16,137 bases of DNA from CAZRGV01 sp964599655 (GCA_964599655.1 CAZRGV010000134.1:1-16137); one strand, 5' to 3'. Positions 1 to 8,244 are shown, counted from the stretch's first letter. Program-made: numbers and translations. The notes: generated by a model not told the origin, from the letters alone.

Positions 1-681
1 TTCATCGAGCAGGCCAGGGGTGGGGCCGAGGTGCTCGCTCAGGCGGAGGCTCAGCTCGGCACGCACGCCCAAGCGGCCGAGGGGATCGCCAACCTCCGCG
101 CGATCCTCGACCTGCTCGACGCGTCGGGCGTGCCGTCCGAGCGCCTGCGAATCGACCTCGGCCTGGCTCGAGGACTCGACTACTACACGGGGGTCGTGTT
201 CGAGACGAACGTCGACGGCTGGGAACGGTTCGGCAGCGTCAGCTCGGGAGGACGGTACGACAACCTCGCCAGCCTGTTCACATCGAGACGCTTGCCGGGC
301 GTTGGCGCCTCGATCGGCCTCGACCGCCTCCTGGCGCTCATGGACGAGGCCGGTTGGCTCAAGGATTCGAGCTCGACCGCGCCCGTCTTGCTCGTCAACT
401 TTCCCGGCGGCGATCCGCCCACGCTGATGCGGCTGGCCGCGAGGCTTCGCGCCGCCGGAATCGGCGCCGAGGTGTTCCCCGACCCGGTCCAGGTCGGCAA
501 GCAGCTTGGCTACGGCTCGTCGCGCGGACATCGCCTGGCCGTCATCGTCGGCCCGGATGAGCAAGCGAAACAGGTTTTCAACCTTCGCGACCTCTCCACA
601 CGGCAACAGCAATCGGGCCTCCCCTGGGCGGAGCTGGAATCGGCGGTCGGACGGGCGTTGAATCCCGATCAAGCGTCCTGA
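1..681 (+). CDS. hisS: Histidyl-tRNA synthetase, C-terminal part (5' end outside window)
   Basis: Class II aminoacyl-tRNA synthetase that charges tRNA-His in the cytoplasm. The frame is open from base 1, so only the last 226 residues are present and the true start lies upstream. What is visible is the end of the catalytic core: the histidine-specific motif ARGLDYYTGVVFE, then SSGGRYDNL, then class II motif 3 (GVGASIGLDRLLALM). After these comes an alpha/beta anticodon-binding domain over about the last 110 residues, with KQLGYGSSRGHRLAVIVG and a VFNLRDLSTRQQ stretch typical of HisRS. Motif 1 and motif 2 are not in the window. The intact RGLDYY motif makes this the genuine synthetase, in contrast to the paralogue that follows 71 bp downstream. 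That gap is AT-rich for this genome and has a weak promoter-like pair (TTGTTC at 696-701, CAAGAT at 720-725), so the next gene may have its own start of transcription. Confidence 0.93.
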   Translation, partial: FIEQARGGAEVLAQAEAQLGTHAQAAEGIANLRAILDLLDASGVPSERLRIDLGLARGLDYYTGVVFETNVDGWERFGSVSSGGRYDNLASLFTSRRLPGVGASIGLDRLLALMDEAGWLKDSSSTAPVLLVNFPGGDPPTLMRLAARLRAAGIGAEVFPDPVQVGKQLGYGSSRGHRLAVIVGPDEQAKQVFNLRDLSTRQQQSGLPWAELESAVGRALNPDQAS

Positions 682-752
682 TCAATCGAAGGCATTTGTT
701 CGCATTTTTGTATCAATGGCAAGATCGTTGTGTCGCCTGAGTACGCGAAAGA

Positions 753-2315
753 ATGTCCACACCGACCGAGATTGCCGAACGCCCGATCGGGCCGGTTCGC
801 GGAACCCGCGACTGGCTCCCCGACGACTTCTCCCGCCTGAGCGAGCTGGAAGCACGCCTGATCGACCGTTTCGCACGCGCGGGCTATGCTCCGATTCACA
901 CGCCGGTGCTCGAGTCGACCGAGCTGCATGAGCGGAAGAGCGGCGCGGGAATCGTCTCCAAGCTGTTCGAGCTGTCCGACGCCCATCAGGCGAGACTCTG
1001 CCTGCGGCCCGAGTTGACCGCGAGCATTGTCCGGGCCTATGCCGACTCGCCCCGTCCGTTGCCCCTTCCCTGGCGGGTGAGCATGTCGGGGCCGGTCTTC
1101 CGGTTCGAGAAGGAGCCGCAGCCTGGCCACTATCGGGAGTTCCAGCAGGTCGGCGTCGAGCTGCTGGGCGCTTCGGGCCCGCTTGCCGACGGCGAGGTGA
1201 TCTGGCTCTCGCACGCGGCCCTGCGCGAGGTCGGTCTGACCGAGGCGAACCTGCGGATCGGCCATGTGGGGTTGATACTTGAAACGCTCGAGCGATCCGG
1301 CTTGCCGCCGGCCGCGCGGTCGGCGTTGATTGAGTCGTTGAGCGAGGCGGCCGCCGAAGGGCGAAACGTTCGATCGCTGGAGTCGGCCCTGGAGCAGTTT
1401 GCCGGCTGGCTCGAGGCGGCCGAGGCCGAAGCGGTGGCCCCCCTCGCCAGCGACGGCGAAGGAGACCGCCAGGTCGATCGGCTGTTTCGCCAGCTTGTTC
1501 CCGACGTGACCGGCCGCCGCTCCGGCCACGAGATTCTGGGACGGCTGCGTCGCAAGTGGGACCTTGCCCACACGTTGCACGGCGTGATCGACCGGGTTCG
1601 GAGCCAGGTTCGCGAGCTGGCCGACCTTCGAGGTCCCGCCGCCGGCGTGCTCGACCGCCTGGCCCGCGACTTCAAGGCGGTCGCGCCCGACTCGGTGGCC
1701 TCGCTGCGCGACCTGATGCGAACGTTGGGTGACTATGGCCTCCCGACCGATCGCGTCGAGCTCGACCTGGGTTTCGGGCGGGGCATCGGCTTCTACTCGC
1801 AGATGGTCTTTGAATGGACCGTGCCGACCCCTGGAGGCCCCGTCGAAGTCTGCGGCGGCGGCCGTTACGACGGGCTTGCCCGCGTGCTCGGCAGCGACCG
1901 CGACGATCGAGGCGTGGGATTCGCGTGCGGTCTCGAGCGGCTCTTCCACGTGCTGGACGCCCGAGGGGCCAGGGAGGCGGAGCGACCCGATCGCGGCTGC
2001 CTCGTGACCTCGACGTCCGAGTTCGCGGGCGACGCGTTGAGCTTGCTGGCCGACCTTCGACGGTTCGACTCCGGACGTTGGCACGACGGCGGGCCGATCG
2101 TCGGGATCAACCTCGTCGAGGATCCAGGGCGGCTCGATGAGGCCAAGGCGTACGCCCGGTCTCGAGGCCTGGCGGCCCTCGTCGTGGTGAAGAACCGACG
2201 CATTCATCCCGAGGGTTTGAGCTGGTTCACCTGGGATGGTCAGGACTGGGTCGAACAAGCCAGCGCTCCCCCGATCCTGCTGGCTCGGGGCTCGGAGGAG
2301 AGTTTCCGCCCATGA
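753..2315 (+). CDS. hisZ: HisRS-like ATP phosphoribosyltransferase regulatory subunit
   Basis: Paralogue of histidyl-tRNA synthetase, 520 residues, overlapping hisG by ATGA; this context makes it the HisZ partner of ATP phosphoribosyltransferase. It keeps the HisRS fold: GTRDWLPDD near residue 17, a motif 2-like FRFEKEPQPGHYREF (116-130), an insertion domain over about 160-330, GGGRYDGLARVL (about 368-380) and motif 3 (GVGFACGLERLFHVL). The histidine-recognition motif is altered: where HisRS has RGLDYY this protein has RGIGFY (about 343-348), so normal aminoacylation is doubtful. HisZ proteins are usually about 320-400 residues and lack the anticodon domain, whereas this one has about 105 further residues with an AKAYARSRGLAALVVV segment resembling the HisRS anticodon-binding domain. 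Start chosen at the first ATG; GAAAGA just upstream is a weak ribosome site. A second HisRS-like enzyme of other function is the main alternative. Confidence 0.78.
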   Translation: MSTPTEIAERPIGPVRGTRDWLPDDFSRLSELEARLIDRFARAGYAPIHTPVLESTELHERKSGAGIVSKLFELSDAHQARLCLRPELTASIVRAYADSPRPLPLPWRVSMSGPVFRFEKEPQPGHYREFQQVGVELLGASGPLADGEVIWLSHAALREVGLTEANLRIGHVGLILETLERSGLPPAARSALIESLSEAAAEGRNVRSLESALEQFAGWLEAAEAEAVAPLASDGEGDRQVDRLFRQLVPDVTGRRSGHEILGRLRRKWDLAHTLHGVIDRVRSQVRELADLRGPAAGVLDRLARDFKAVAPDSVASLRDLMRTLGDYGLPTDRVELDLGFGRGIGFYSQMVFEWTVPTPGGPVEVCGGGRYDGLARVLGSDRDDRGVGFACGLERLFHVLDARGAREAERPDRGCLVTSTSEFAGDALSLLADLRRFDSGRWHDGGPIVGINLVEDPGRLDEAKAYARSRGLAALVVVKNRRIHPEGLSWFTWDGQDWVEQASAPPILLARGSEESFRP

Positions 2316-3355
2316 GCACCGCAATCCTCGATCCGATTCGCCTGGCCTTGCCTTCCAAGGGGCACCTGTACGAAGGGGTGGTCGAGATCCTCAAGACGGC
2401 CGGTTACAAGGTCCGGCGGGCGAGCGACCGGCAGTATGAGGCCACCATTTCGGGGCATCCGCGGTTCCACGTCGTCTTCATGCGGCCAACCGACATCGTG
2501 ACCCAGGTTCAGGAAGGGCGGTGCCACCTCGGCGTGACCGGCTTCGACGTTTACGCCGAACGCGCTGACGAGGCCGAACAGGCGCGCGTCGTCATCAAGG
2601 ACCTGGGTTACGGCGGCTGCCGGCTGGTCGTCGCCGTGCCCGAGAGCTGGATCGACGTGACGCACATGGTGGATCTCGTCGACCTGACGGCCGAGTTCAA
2701 GGCAGCGGGTAAGAGCTTCCGCGTCTCGACCAAGTACCCGACCTTGACCCGTTCCTACTTCCGCCGCTGGGGCCTGTACGACTACCAGTTGATCGACTCC
2801 GACGGGGCCCTCGAGCTTCATCCGACCCTGGGAATCGCCGACATCATCGTGGACCTGACCAGCTCGGGAACGACCCTCAAGGACAACCGGCTTCGTGAGA
2901 TCGAGTCGGGCACCGTGCTCGAATCGGCGTCATGCCTGATCGGTCACGGGCCCAGCCTGGCCGAGCTGATCGAGGAGGGTGAGGCCGGGCCGCTGGCCCT
3001 CTTGCTCGACGCGATCGACGCGGTTCGAGCGTCGGCAGGCTGGCTTCATCCCGAGGTCGCCGGCGGGCCGGCGCCGCTGGGTTCGGAGGCGTCGGAGGTG
3101 GCGGCGTTCGTGCGAGCCCACGGCGGTCAGCACGTCATGTACGGCGAGGTCTGGGGCGAGGACGAGGCGTCGGGCTGGCGTGTGACCGCCCTGGTGTCGG
3201 CCCGCTCGATCGTGGGGCTCCGACGTCCTTTGTTCGCGCTTGGGGCCTCGCGAATTGTCGGTTTGCCGGCCCGGTTCGTCTTCGATCGCGACGGCCATTC
3301 CACCTTCGATACGCTTCGGCGGGAGGCCCGCATCGGGGCCCACCCGTCGGGCTGA
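2312..3355 (+). CDS. hisG: ATP phosphoribosyltransferase, form with C-terminal domain
   Basis: Catalyses the first committed step of histidine synthesis, joining ATP and PRPP to give phosphoribosyl-ATP. The 347-residue protein shows the catalytic family motifs in order: RLALPSKGHLYEGVVEIL near the N terminus, RPTDIVTQVQEGRCHLGVTG (about 58-77), RVSTKYPTLTRSYF (about 137-150), and the PRPP-binding region GALELHPTLGIADIIVDL followed by SSGTTLKDNRLREIE (about 165-197). Short HisG proteins end near 210-230 residues and need HisZ. This one continues for about 120 residues, with a stretch at about 290-315 (GWRVTALVSARSIVGL then LFALGASRIVGLPA) that resembles the HisG_C regulatory domain of long-form HisG. 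The ATG overlaps the hisZ stop, so the two are translationally coupled. The stop is only four bases from the end of the convergent FMN-subunit gene, and no terminator is visible between them. Confidence 0.92.
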   Translation: MSTAILDPIRLALPSKGHLYEGVVEILKTAGYKVRRASDRQYEATISGHPRFHVVFMRPTDIVTQVQEGRCHLGVTGFDVYAERADEAEQARVVIKDLGYGGCRLVVAVPESWIDVTHMVDLVDLTAEFKAAGKSFRVSTKYPTLTRSYFRRWGLYDYQLIDSDGALELHPTLGIADIIVDLTSSGTTLKDNRLREIESGTVLESASCLIGHGPSLAELIEEGEAGPLALLLDAIDAVRASAGWLHPEVAGGPAPLGSEASEVAAFVRAHGGQHVMYGEVWGEDEASGWRVTALVSARSIVGLRRPLFALGASRIVGLPARFVFDRDGHSTFDTLRREARIGAHPSG

Positions 3356-3359
3356 TCCC

Positions 3360-4748
3360 TCACCAGCCCGGGCCGCCGCCGAAGACGCGGTTCGTGCCGG
3401 CCAGGGGCAAACCGGTGATCATCGACGCCTCGAGCGTCAAGGCCCGGAGGTCCTCGGGTTCGAGGTGATGGACATCGCTCTTGCCGCAGGCCCGTGCGAG
3501 AATCTGGATCTCGCTGCTCAAGGCGTGGAAGAAATTCGCGACGCGGTGCGCCGCCGGATCAATTTCGAGACGGGCTTCCAGCACGGGATCTTGCGTGGCG
3601 ATGCCGACCGGGCAACGGCCCGTGTGGCAATGGTGGCAAGCGTAAGGGGCCGCGCCGATCGCCCTGTAATCCTCGACATAAATCGGTTTGTTGCAGTTCA
3701 GCGCGATCAGAAGGGCGGTGCCGAGGTAGCAGGCATCGGCTCCCAGCGCCAGGGCCTTGGCGCAGTCCGACCCATGCCGCAATCCACCCGCGATCACAAG
3801 TTGAACCTTTCCATAGAGGCCGATCTCCTCGAGCGCCGCGCGGGCCTCGCAAACGGCCGCCAGCGTGGGAATTCCCGTGTGTTCCTGGAGAAGCTCGGGG
3901 CTGGCCCCCGTGCCGCCCTCCATGCCGTCGACGACCACCACGTCGGCCCCCGCCTTCGCGGCGAGTCGCACATCGTCAAAGACGCGGGACGCCCCCATCT
4001 TGACGAAGATCGGAACCTGCCAATCGGTCGCCTCACGGAGTTCCTCGATCTTGAGGATCAGGTCGTCGGGTCCGAGGAAGTCGGGGTGGCGGCAGGGAGA
4101 GCGCTGATCGACGCCCGGCGGCAGGTCGCGAATGCGGGCGATCTCCTCGGAAACTTTTGAGCCGAGCAGCAAGCCGCCGGTTCCCGGCTTGGCCCCCTGG
4201 CCGATGGTCAGCTCGATGGCGTCGGCCTGTCGAAGGTGGCGAATATCGATGCCGTAACGGCTGGGCAGGACCTCGTAGACCAGGCGCTTCGATTCGGACC
4301 GCTCCACGTCGAGCATGCCGCCGTCGCCCGTCGTGGTGGAGGTGCCGGCGATCCTCGAAGCGCGGGCCAAGGCGGTCTTGGCGTGTCGCGACAGGGCCCC
4401 GAAGCTCATACCCGTCACCATCAGCGGGATGTCGAGCTCGAGCGGCCTGGCGGCGAACCGGGTGCCGAGGACGGTTTTCGTCGAGCACTTTTCGCGATAG
4501 CCTTCGAGCGGGATTCGGGTCAAGGTTCCCGGCAGGAACGTGAGATCATCGAAGGTGGCCCAGGTCCGAGGCCGGAGCAGTCCAAAGCCCCGAATGCGGT
4601 AGCGGGCCAGCTCGGCCTTGATCTGAATGTCCTCGATCACGCCGGGATCGAACGTGCCCGAGCGCTGCATGGGCGACGGATCGGCGGCGGAATCACGAGA
4701 CTCGGGCGTGAAGGCGGCCGGGTCGCGATCGTCGGAGCGGATCGTCAT
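3360..4748 (-). CDS. mgsC: FMN/Fe-S subunit of a split glutamate synthase family enzyme, likely N-methylglutamate synthase subunit C
   Basis: This 462-residue protein is the synthase domain of glutamate synthase as a free subunit (MgsC in methylotrophs, GlxD in rhizobia). It binds FMN on a TIM barrel. Visible motifs are VTGMSFGALSRHAKTALARA (111-130), GQGAKPGTGG (183-192) with SKVSEEIARIRDLPPGV after it, FVKMGASR (248-255), ADVVVVDGMEGGTGASP (268-284) and the iron-sulphur motif CHHCHTGRCPVGIATQ with cysteines 371, 374 and 379. The predicted role is amination of 2-oxoglutarate by the N-methylamine group released from gamma-glutamylmethylamide, using electrons passed to FMN. The reading frame stays open far upstream into the preceding gene, but family similarity begins around residue 40 and the ATG at 4748 has GGAAG 11 bases before it. 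It is last in the mgsABC order, 95 bp after subunit B. An ammonia-dependent glutamate synthase role cannot be excluded. Confidence 0.86.
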   Translation of the reverse strand: MTIRSDDRDPAAFTPESRDSAADPSPMQRSGTFDPGVIEDIQIKAELARYRIRGFGLLRPRTWATFDDLTFLPGTLTRIPLEGYREKCSTKTVLGTRFAARPLELDIPLMVTGMSFGALSRHAKTALARASRIAGTSTTTGDGGMLDVERSESKRLVYEVLPSRYGIDIRHLRQADAIELTIGQGAKPGTGGLLLGSKVSEEIARIRDLPPGVDQRSPCRHPDFLGPDDLILKIEELREATDWQVPIFVKMGASRVFDDVRLAAKAGADVVVVDGMEGGTGASPELLQEHTGIPTLAAVCEARAALEEIGLYGKVQLVIAGGLRHGSDCAKALALGADACYLGTALLIALNCNKPIYVEDYRAIGAAPYACHHCHTGRCPVGIATQDPVLEARLEIDPAAHRVANFFHALSSEIQILARACGKSDVHHLEPEDLRALTLEASMITGLPLAGTNRVFGGGPGW

Positions 4749-4843
4749 GGTGAAAGTCGCTTCCGGTTCGGGCGTTCGTCTCAACGTTGATTCTGAGGAT
4801 TGGATGTACGTGAGAGCATAGGTTGCAAGGATCGCCGGGCAGG

Positions 4844-5554
4844 CTAAAGCGCCGTTTTCCAGAGTTCGAGGTCCGCCTTTCGGAAGTTCCAGAGGACCCG
4901 CCCGGCCACGAGCTTGCGGAACGACGCCGGGACGGGCAAGCCCCAGCGGTCGAGCTGGGAACGGAGGAACTCGCGCTCTTCCTCGGAGAGTTCGGCCTCG
5001 ACGGCGTCGGCCCCCAGCTCGCCGACGCGGCCGCCGACATAGACCGTTCCGTCGTACATGCTGTCGGCCACGCCGTCGCCCGCGTCGCCGCAAATCATCA
5101 GCGAGCCCTTTTGCATCATGAAGCCGGCCATCGGCCCGGCGTTGCCGCCGATGAGCAGCGTGCCCCCCTTCATGGCGATCCCGGCGCGGGTCGAGGCGTT
5201 GCCTCGGACGACGACCGTGCCGGCTCGAATCGAGGCCGCGACCGCGTTGCCGGCATCCCCATCGATGACCACGGTGCCGTCTCGCATGCTCTCGGCCGCG
5301 CCCCAGCCGGCACCCCCTCGCACCTCGACCGTGGCCCCGTCGTTGAGACCGCCCACGTAGTAGCCGGCGGGCCCTTCGATGATCAGCCGAACGCCTTCGC
5401 CCAGGCCGACGCCCAGGTTGTGCCTTGCCGCCGGGTGTTGCAGTCGAATTTCCGAGGCGCCGTCCGCGGCGGCCTTTCGAATGGCCCGGTTGATCTCCCG
5501 AACCGGCAGGTTGTCGCAATCGAGAACAATCGTCCGATCGGCGTTCGAGGCCAC
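4844..5554 (-). CDS. mgsB: GXGXG beta-helix subunit of split glutamate synthase family enzyme, likely N-methylglutamate synthase subunit B
   Basis: This 236-residue protein corresponds to the C-terminal structural domain of glutamate synthase (GltB3/GXGXG domain), here a separate subunit (MgsB or GlxC). Residues about 60-175 hold six copies of a repeat of roughly 19 residues in the pattern GxAGxxxAxxMxxGT, for example DGDAGNAVAASIRAGTV and GGNAGPMAGFMMQKGS, forming a right-handed beta-helix. The last 50 residues (SEEEREFLRSQLDRWGLPV onward) are helical and may dock to the partner subunits. It has no catalytic residues of its own; in the family it organises the amidotransferase and FMN domains. 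The start is GTG, chosen because AGGAG lies 7 bases upstream and the first residues fit the family. It begins 29 bp after the stop of the amidotransferase gene, so the genes are co-transcribed. Confidence 0.87.
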   Translation of the reverse strand: MASNADRTIVLDCDNLPVREINRAIRKAAADGASEIRLQHPAARHNLGVGLGEGVRLIIEGPAGYYVGGLNDGATVEVRGGAGWGAAESMRDGTVVIDGDAGNAVAASIRAGTVVVRGNASTRAGIAMKGGTLLIGGNAGPMAGFMMQKGSLMICGDAGDGVADSMYDGTVYVGGRVGELGADAVEAELSEEEREFLRSQLDRWGLPVPASFRKLVAGRVLWNFRKADLELWKTAL

Positions 5555-5583
5555 GGGCAGACTCCTGGGGAGATCGGGCGAGC

Positions 5584-6576
5584 TTAGACGAGGGCAGGGG
5601 AGGGCAACGAGTACAGGCTCACGCGACCGGGAGGCGGCTCGAACACGCGATACGAGCCGGGCAACGCCTGCCGGAGCGCGATTTCCTCCGTGGCCAGCGC
5701 CACGTACTCCTCGGTTTCGGCCAGCATCAACGGCTTGAACCCGAATCGGTCACGCGCCACGCCAAGCCCCTCGGGGGAAAGGACCAGGTAGTTGAACGAC
5801 CCGTCGAGGTCGGCCAGTGAGTCGGCCATGGCCTGGGCCAGGGTCCGACCCCGCTCGATCCGGTCTCGCAGGTAGACCCCAATGACCTCGGAATCGTTGT
5901 CGGTGTAGAACGTTCGACCGTCCTGCTCGTAGCGGCGACGGAGCTGATGATCGTTCGTGATATGGCCGTTATGAACGATCGCCACGTCGGGAAGGCCGTG
6001 GACCCAGAACGGCTGCGAGTGGCTCAGGTCGATCCGGCTTTCGGTCGACATGCGCGTGTGACCGATCGCGATCGGCCCTTTCCACGACGAGACGCCGAAC
6101 GACGCCTCCAGCGCCGACGGAGAACCGACTTGCTTCACGAGGTCGATCCGCTCCCCGAGGCAAAGGACCTCCAGGCCGCCTCGCTGGGCCCCGAGCGTCT
6201 GCTCCAGCTCGTCGACCGAGAGGCCCGGGCGTGGCTGGATCGCGAACCGAATCGTGTCGGACTGCTCGCTCGCGCCCAGAACCTTGCCGAGGGACTCAAG
6301 CCGTTCGAGGGCCTTGGGCGTGTCTTCGCCCCAGACCTCCGAGGTCGCGATCGGCTCTCGAAGATAGGGGTGGGCCAAGGAGCGAGCCGCGTCCGCAGGA
6401 GCCACGCGAAAGCCCCAGACGCCTTCCAGGCCGGGATCGGGCGGATCATGAAGCAGGGCCAGGCCGGCGCCATCGGGACCCCGGCAGGCCAGCGCCTGCA
6501 ACATCGCGAGCACCACCTGCCCGCTCGGTCGCTCCTTTCGGCCGAGCCGGTCCACGAACCCGACGATTCCGCACAT
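5584..6576 (-). CDS. mgsA: Class II glutamine amidotransferase-like subunit, likely N-methylglutamate synthase subunit A
   Basis: This 330-residue N-terminal-nucleophile amidotransferase domain is a separate subunit (MgsA or GlxB). The protein starts MCGIVGF, so Cys2 becomes the catalytic nucleophile after Met removal. Further family motifs are CRGPDGAG (31-38), IGHTRMSTES, DLSHSQPFW, IVHNGHITND, YTDNDSEVIGVYL, LDGSFNYLVL and ARDRFGFKPL, all in the usual order. In glutamate synthase this domain frees ammonia from glutamine. In N-methylglutamate synthase it would act on gamma-glutamylmethylamide, releasing methylamine into the channel towards the FMN subunit. A segment of about 90 residues after residue 50, with little family signature, separates the early and late motifs. 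The start has GGGGGAA 7-8 bases upstream. It is first in the minus-strand operon and diverges from gmaS, which supports a shared control region. Confidence 0.87.
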   Translation of the reverse strand: MCGIVGFVDRLGRKERPSGQVVLAMLQALACRGPDGAGLALLHDPPDPGLEGVWGFRVAPADAARSLAHPYLREPIATSEVWGEDTPKALERLESLGKVLGASEQSDTIRFAIQPRPGLSVDELEQTLGAQRGGLEVLCLGERIDLVKQVGSPSALEASFGVSSWKGPIAIGHTRMSTESRIDLSHSQPFWVHGLPDVAIVHNGHITNDHQLRRRYEQDGRTFYTDNDSEVIGVYLRDRIERGRTLAQAMADSLADLDGSFNYLVLSPEGLGVARDRFGFKPLMLAETEEYVALATEEIALRQALPGSYRVFEPPPGRVSLYSLPSPALV

Positions 6577-6748
6577 GCGCTTCCCCCGCCTTCGAGACTC
6601 GATCGGCGCTCGTCGTGAATATTTTACTGGAACATGACTTGCGTGTCGTCAACAATCAACCTCACCCGAGCCGCTTCTCCGGCTCTTGAAGGCACGGCGT
6701 CCTCTCTCCGCCGCCAGGACTGTCCGATCATGCCGACCCAGGTGAGTC
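6577..6748. promoter_or_regulatory. Divergent promoter region between mgsABC and gmaS
   Basis: A 172-bp gene-free stretch that must drive both operons. The segment 6611-6660 is markedly AT-richer than its surroundings. On the minus strand TTGACG (6647-6652) and TAAAAT (6621-6626) resemble sigma-70 boxes, but the spacing is 20 bases, longer than the usual 17. A perfect inverted repeat GAGCCG-cttctc-CGGCTC at 6668-6685, on the gmaS side, could be an operator or a leader hairpin. AGGTGA at 6740-6745 is the gmaS ribosome site. No regulator gene is adjacent. The individual boxes are weak; the existence of a control region follows from gene orientation. Confidence 0.5.
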
Positions 6749-8119
6749 ATGACCACGACCGACTCGCGTTTCGCGGACCTTCGAACCCGGTTCGAGGCGG
6801 ATGGAATTCAGTATTTGCTCGTTCAGTTTGTGGATCTTCACGGCGCCGCGAAGGTCAAGCTCGTTCCGGCGAGCTGCCTGAGCAACGTCTTCGAATCCGG
6901 CGCGGGGTTCGCGGGCGGGGCGGTCTGGGGCGTGGGCCAGGGACCGCATTCCCACGATTTGATGGCCCGGATCGATCCCGAGACGTACACGCCCTTACCG
7001 TTTGAACCCGGCGTGGCCCGCTTCGCCGCCGACCTCTACGTCGATGATCGACCGCATCCGTACTGTCCCAGGGTGAACCTGCGGCGCGTCCTGGCGCGGG
7101 CCAGGGCGAACGGGTTCACGTTCAACGTCGGCATCGAGCCCGAGTTCTTCCTCGTGACCCGCCATCCCGACGGCTCGATTGCGTGCTGGGACCCGCACGG
7201 CGTCGACGACCTTCACAAACCCTGCTACGACTTCAAGGGGATGTCGGCCGCGCTGGGCTTCCTCCGCGCCGTCAATGACGGTCTGCAAACGCTGGGTTGG
7301 GGAGTTTACCAGTCCGATCACGAGGACGCCAACGGTCAGTATGAGATCAATTTTCGATACGCCGATGCCTTGACGACGGCCGATCGGTTGGTCTTCTTTC
7401 GCATGATGGTGGGACAGATCGCGCAACGGTTCGGCGCCATCGCCACCTTCATGGCCAAGCCGTTCGGCACGAGAACGGGCTCCGGCGCCCATTTCCATTA
7501 CCATCTGGCGGAGGCCAAGACCGGCGAGAATCTCTTTATCGAGGAATCCGACCCGAGAGGGTTGGGCATCTCGTCGCTGGGCTACGCGTTCCTCGCGGGC
7601 GTGCTCCGGCACGCTCCGGCCCTGTGCGCGGTCACGTCGCCGACGGTCAACTGCTACAAACGGCTCCAGACCGGGCCGGCGCTGACCGGCTCGCGCTCGG
7701 GCTACACCTGGACGCCCGCGTACATCACGTACGGCGACAACAACCGGACGCAGATGATCCGGACACCCGAGCCCGGGCATTTCGAGGACCGGACCGTCTC
7801 CTCCGCCTGCAATCCGTACCTCGCCACGGCGGCCTACCTGGCGGCCGGACTCGATGGCATCGAGCGCGAACTCGACCCCGGCGAGCCAAACCGGGAAAAT
7901 CTCTACAAGGTTGGACCCCAAGCACTCGCGGATCGAGGAATCCGGTCGCTGCCCCAAAGCCTCGACGAGGCCCTCGACGCCTTCGAGGCCGATGCGGTCG
8001 TTCGGGAATCGCTCGGGCCGATCGCCGACGAATTCCTCCAATTGAAGCGCGACGAATGGCGCGACTATCATTCTCAGGTGGAAGCCTGGGAGATCCAGCG
8101 CTACCTGACGGTCCTTTGA
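6749..8119 (+). CDS. gmaS: Type III glutamine-synthetase-like enzyme, likely gamma-glutamylmethylamide synthetase
   Basis: The 456-residue protein has the glutamine synthetase fold and would ligate glutamate to methylamine with ATP, giving gamma-glutamylmethylamide. Metal and substrate motifs of GS are present: GIEPEFF (Glu130, Glu132), HEDANGQYEINF (Glu192, Glu199), GSGAHFHYHL (His248), PTVNCYKRL (299-306), NNRTQMIRTP (Arg333, Arg338) and CNPYLATAAYLAAGLDG (354-370). Two positions that handle ammonium in true GS differ: the FDGSS loop carrying Asp50 is replaced by GAGFAGGAVWGVGQGPHSHD (51-70) with Ala55 at the Asp place, and the Glu327 flap region reads SGYTWTPA. These replacements are those known for GmaS/GlnT proteins. 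The start has AGGTGA upstream. It faces mgsABC across a divergent promoter and is followed by an N-methyl amino acid oxidase gene, both pointing to methylamine use. An ammonia-specific or other gamma-glutamylamide synthetase remains possible. Confidence 0.85.
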   Translation: MTTTDSRFADLRTRFEADGIQYLLVQFVDLHGAAKVKLVPASCLSNVFESGAGFAGGAVWGVGQGPHSHDLMARIDPETYTPLPFEPGVARFAADLYVDDRPHPYCPRVNLRRVLARARANGFTFNVGIEPEFFLVTRHPDGSIACWDPHGVDDLHKPCYDFKGMSAALGFLRAVNDGLQTLGWGVYQSDHEDANGQYEINFRYADALTTADRLVFFRMMVGQIAQRFGAIATFMAKPFGTRTGSGAHFHYHLAEAKTGENLFIEESDPRGLGISSLGYAFLAGVLRHAPALCAVTSPTVNCYKRLQTGPALTGSRSGYTWTPAYITYGDNNRTQMIRTPEPGHFEDRTVSSACNPYLATAAYLAAGLDGIERELDPGEPNRENLYKVGPQALADRGIRSLPQSLDEALDAFEADAVVRESLGPIADEFLQLKRDEWRDYHSQVEAWEIQRYLTVL

Positions 8120-8244
8120 TCGCGTTGAACGTCTCCAACGCGCCCGCGATGACCGAAGTGGACGCTCACATCGGGAATTCCGGCTGGCTCGTCCACGAGG
8201 GACCGTGCGGAAGACCTGGCGAATACGCTCGGGGATTGAGTGCG

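Noticed and set aside
669..2324. 551-codon open frame on the minus strand opposite hisZ
   Set aside because: It is antisense to a gene with clear HisRS-family motifs. The peptide is Arg/Gly/Gln-rich with no domain pattern, as expected of an opposite-strand frame in high-GC DNA.
3340..3362. Bidirectional terminator between hisG and the FMN subunit gene
   Set aside because: The two stop codons are four bases apart and no hairpin with a T-run is seen there.
3360..5519. 719-codon version of the FMN subunit gene
   Set aside because: The extra N-terminal part lies out of frame over mgsB and is Arg/Gly low-complexity. Similarity and a ribosome site support the start at 4748.
3360..6576. Ordinary NADPH glutamate synthase (gltB split into pieces)
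   Set aside because: No NADPH-linked gltD partner is adjacent, and the three-subunit split next to a GmaS-type ligase fits N-methylglutamate synthase better. It is not fully excluded.
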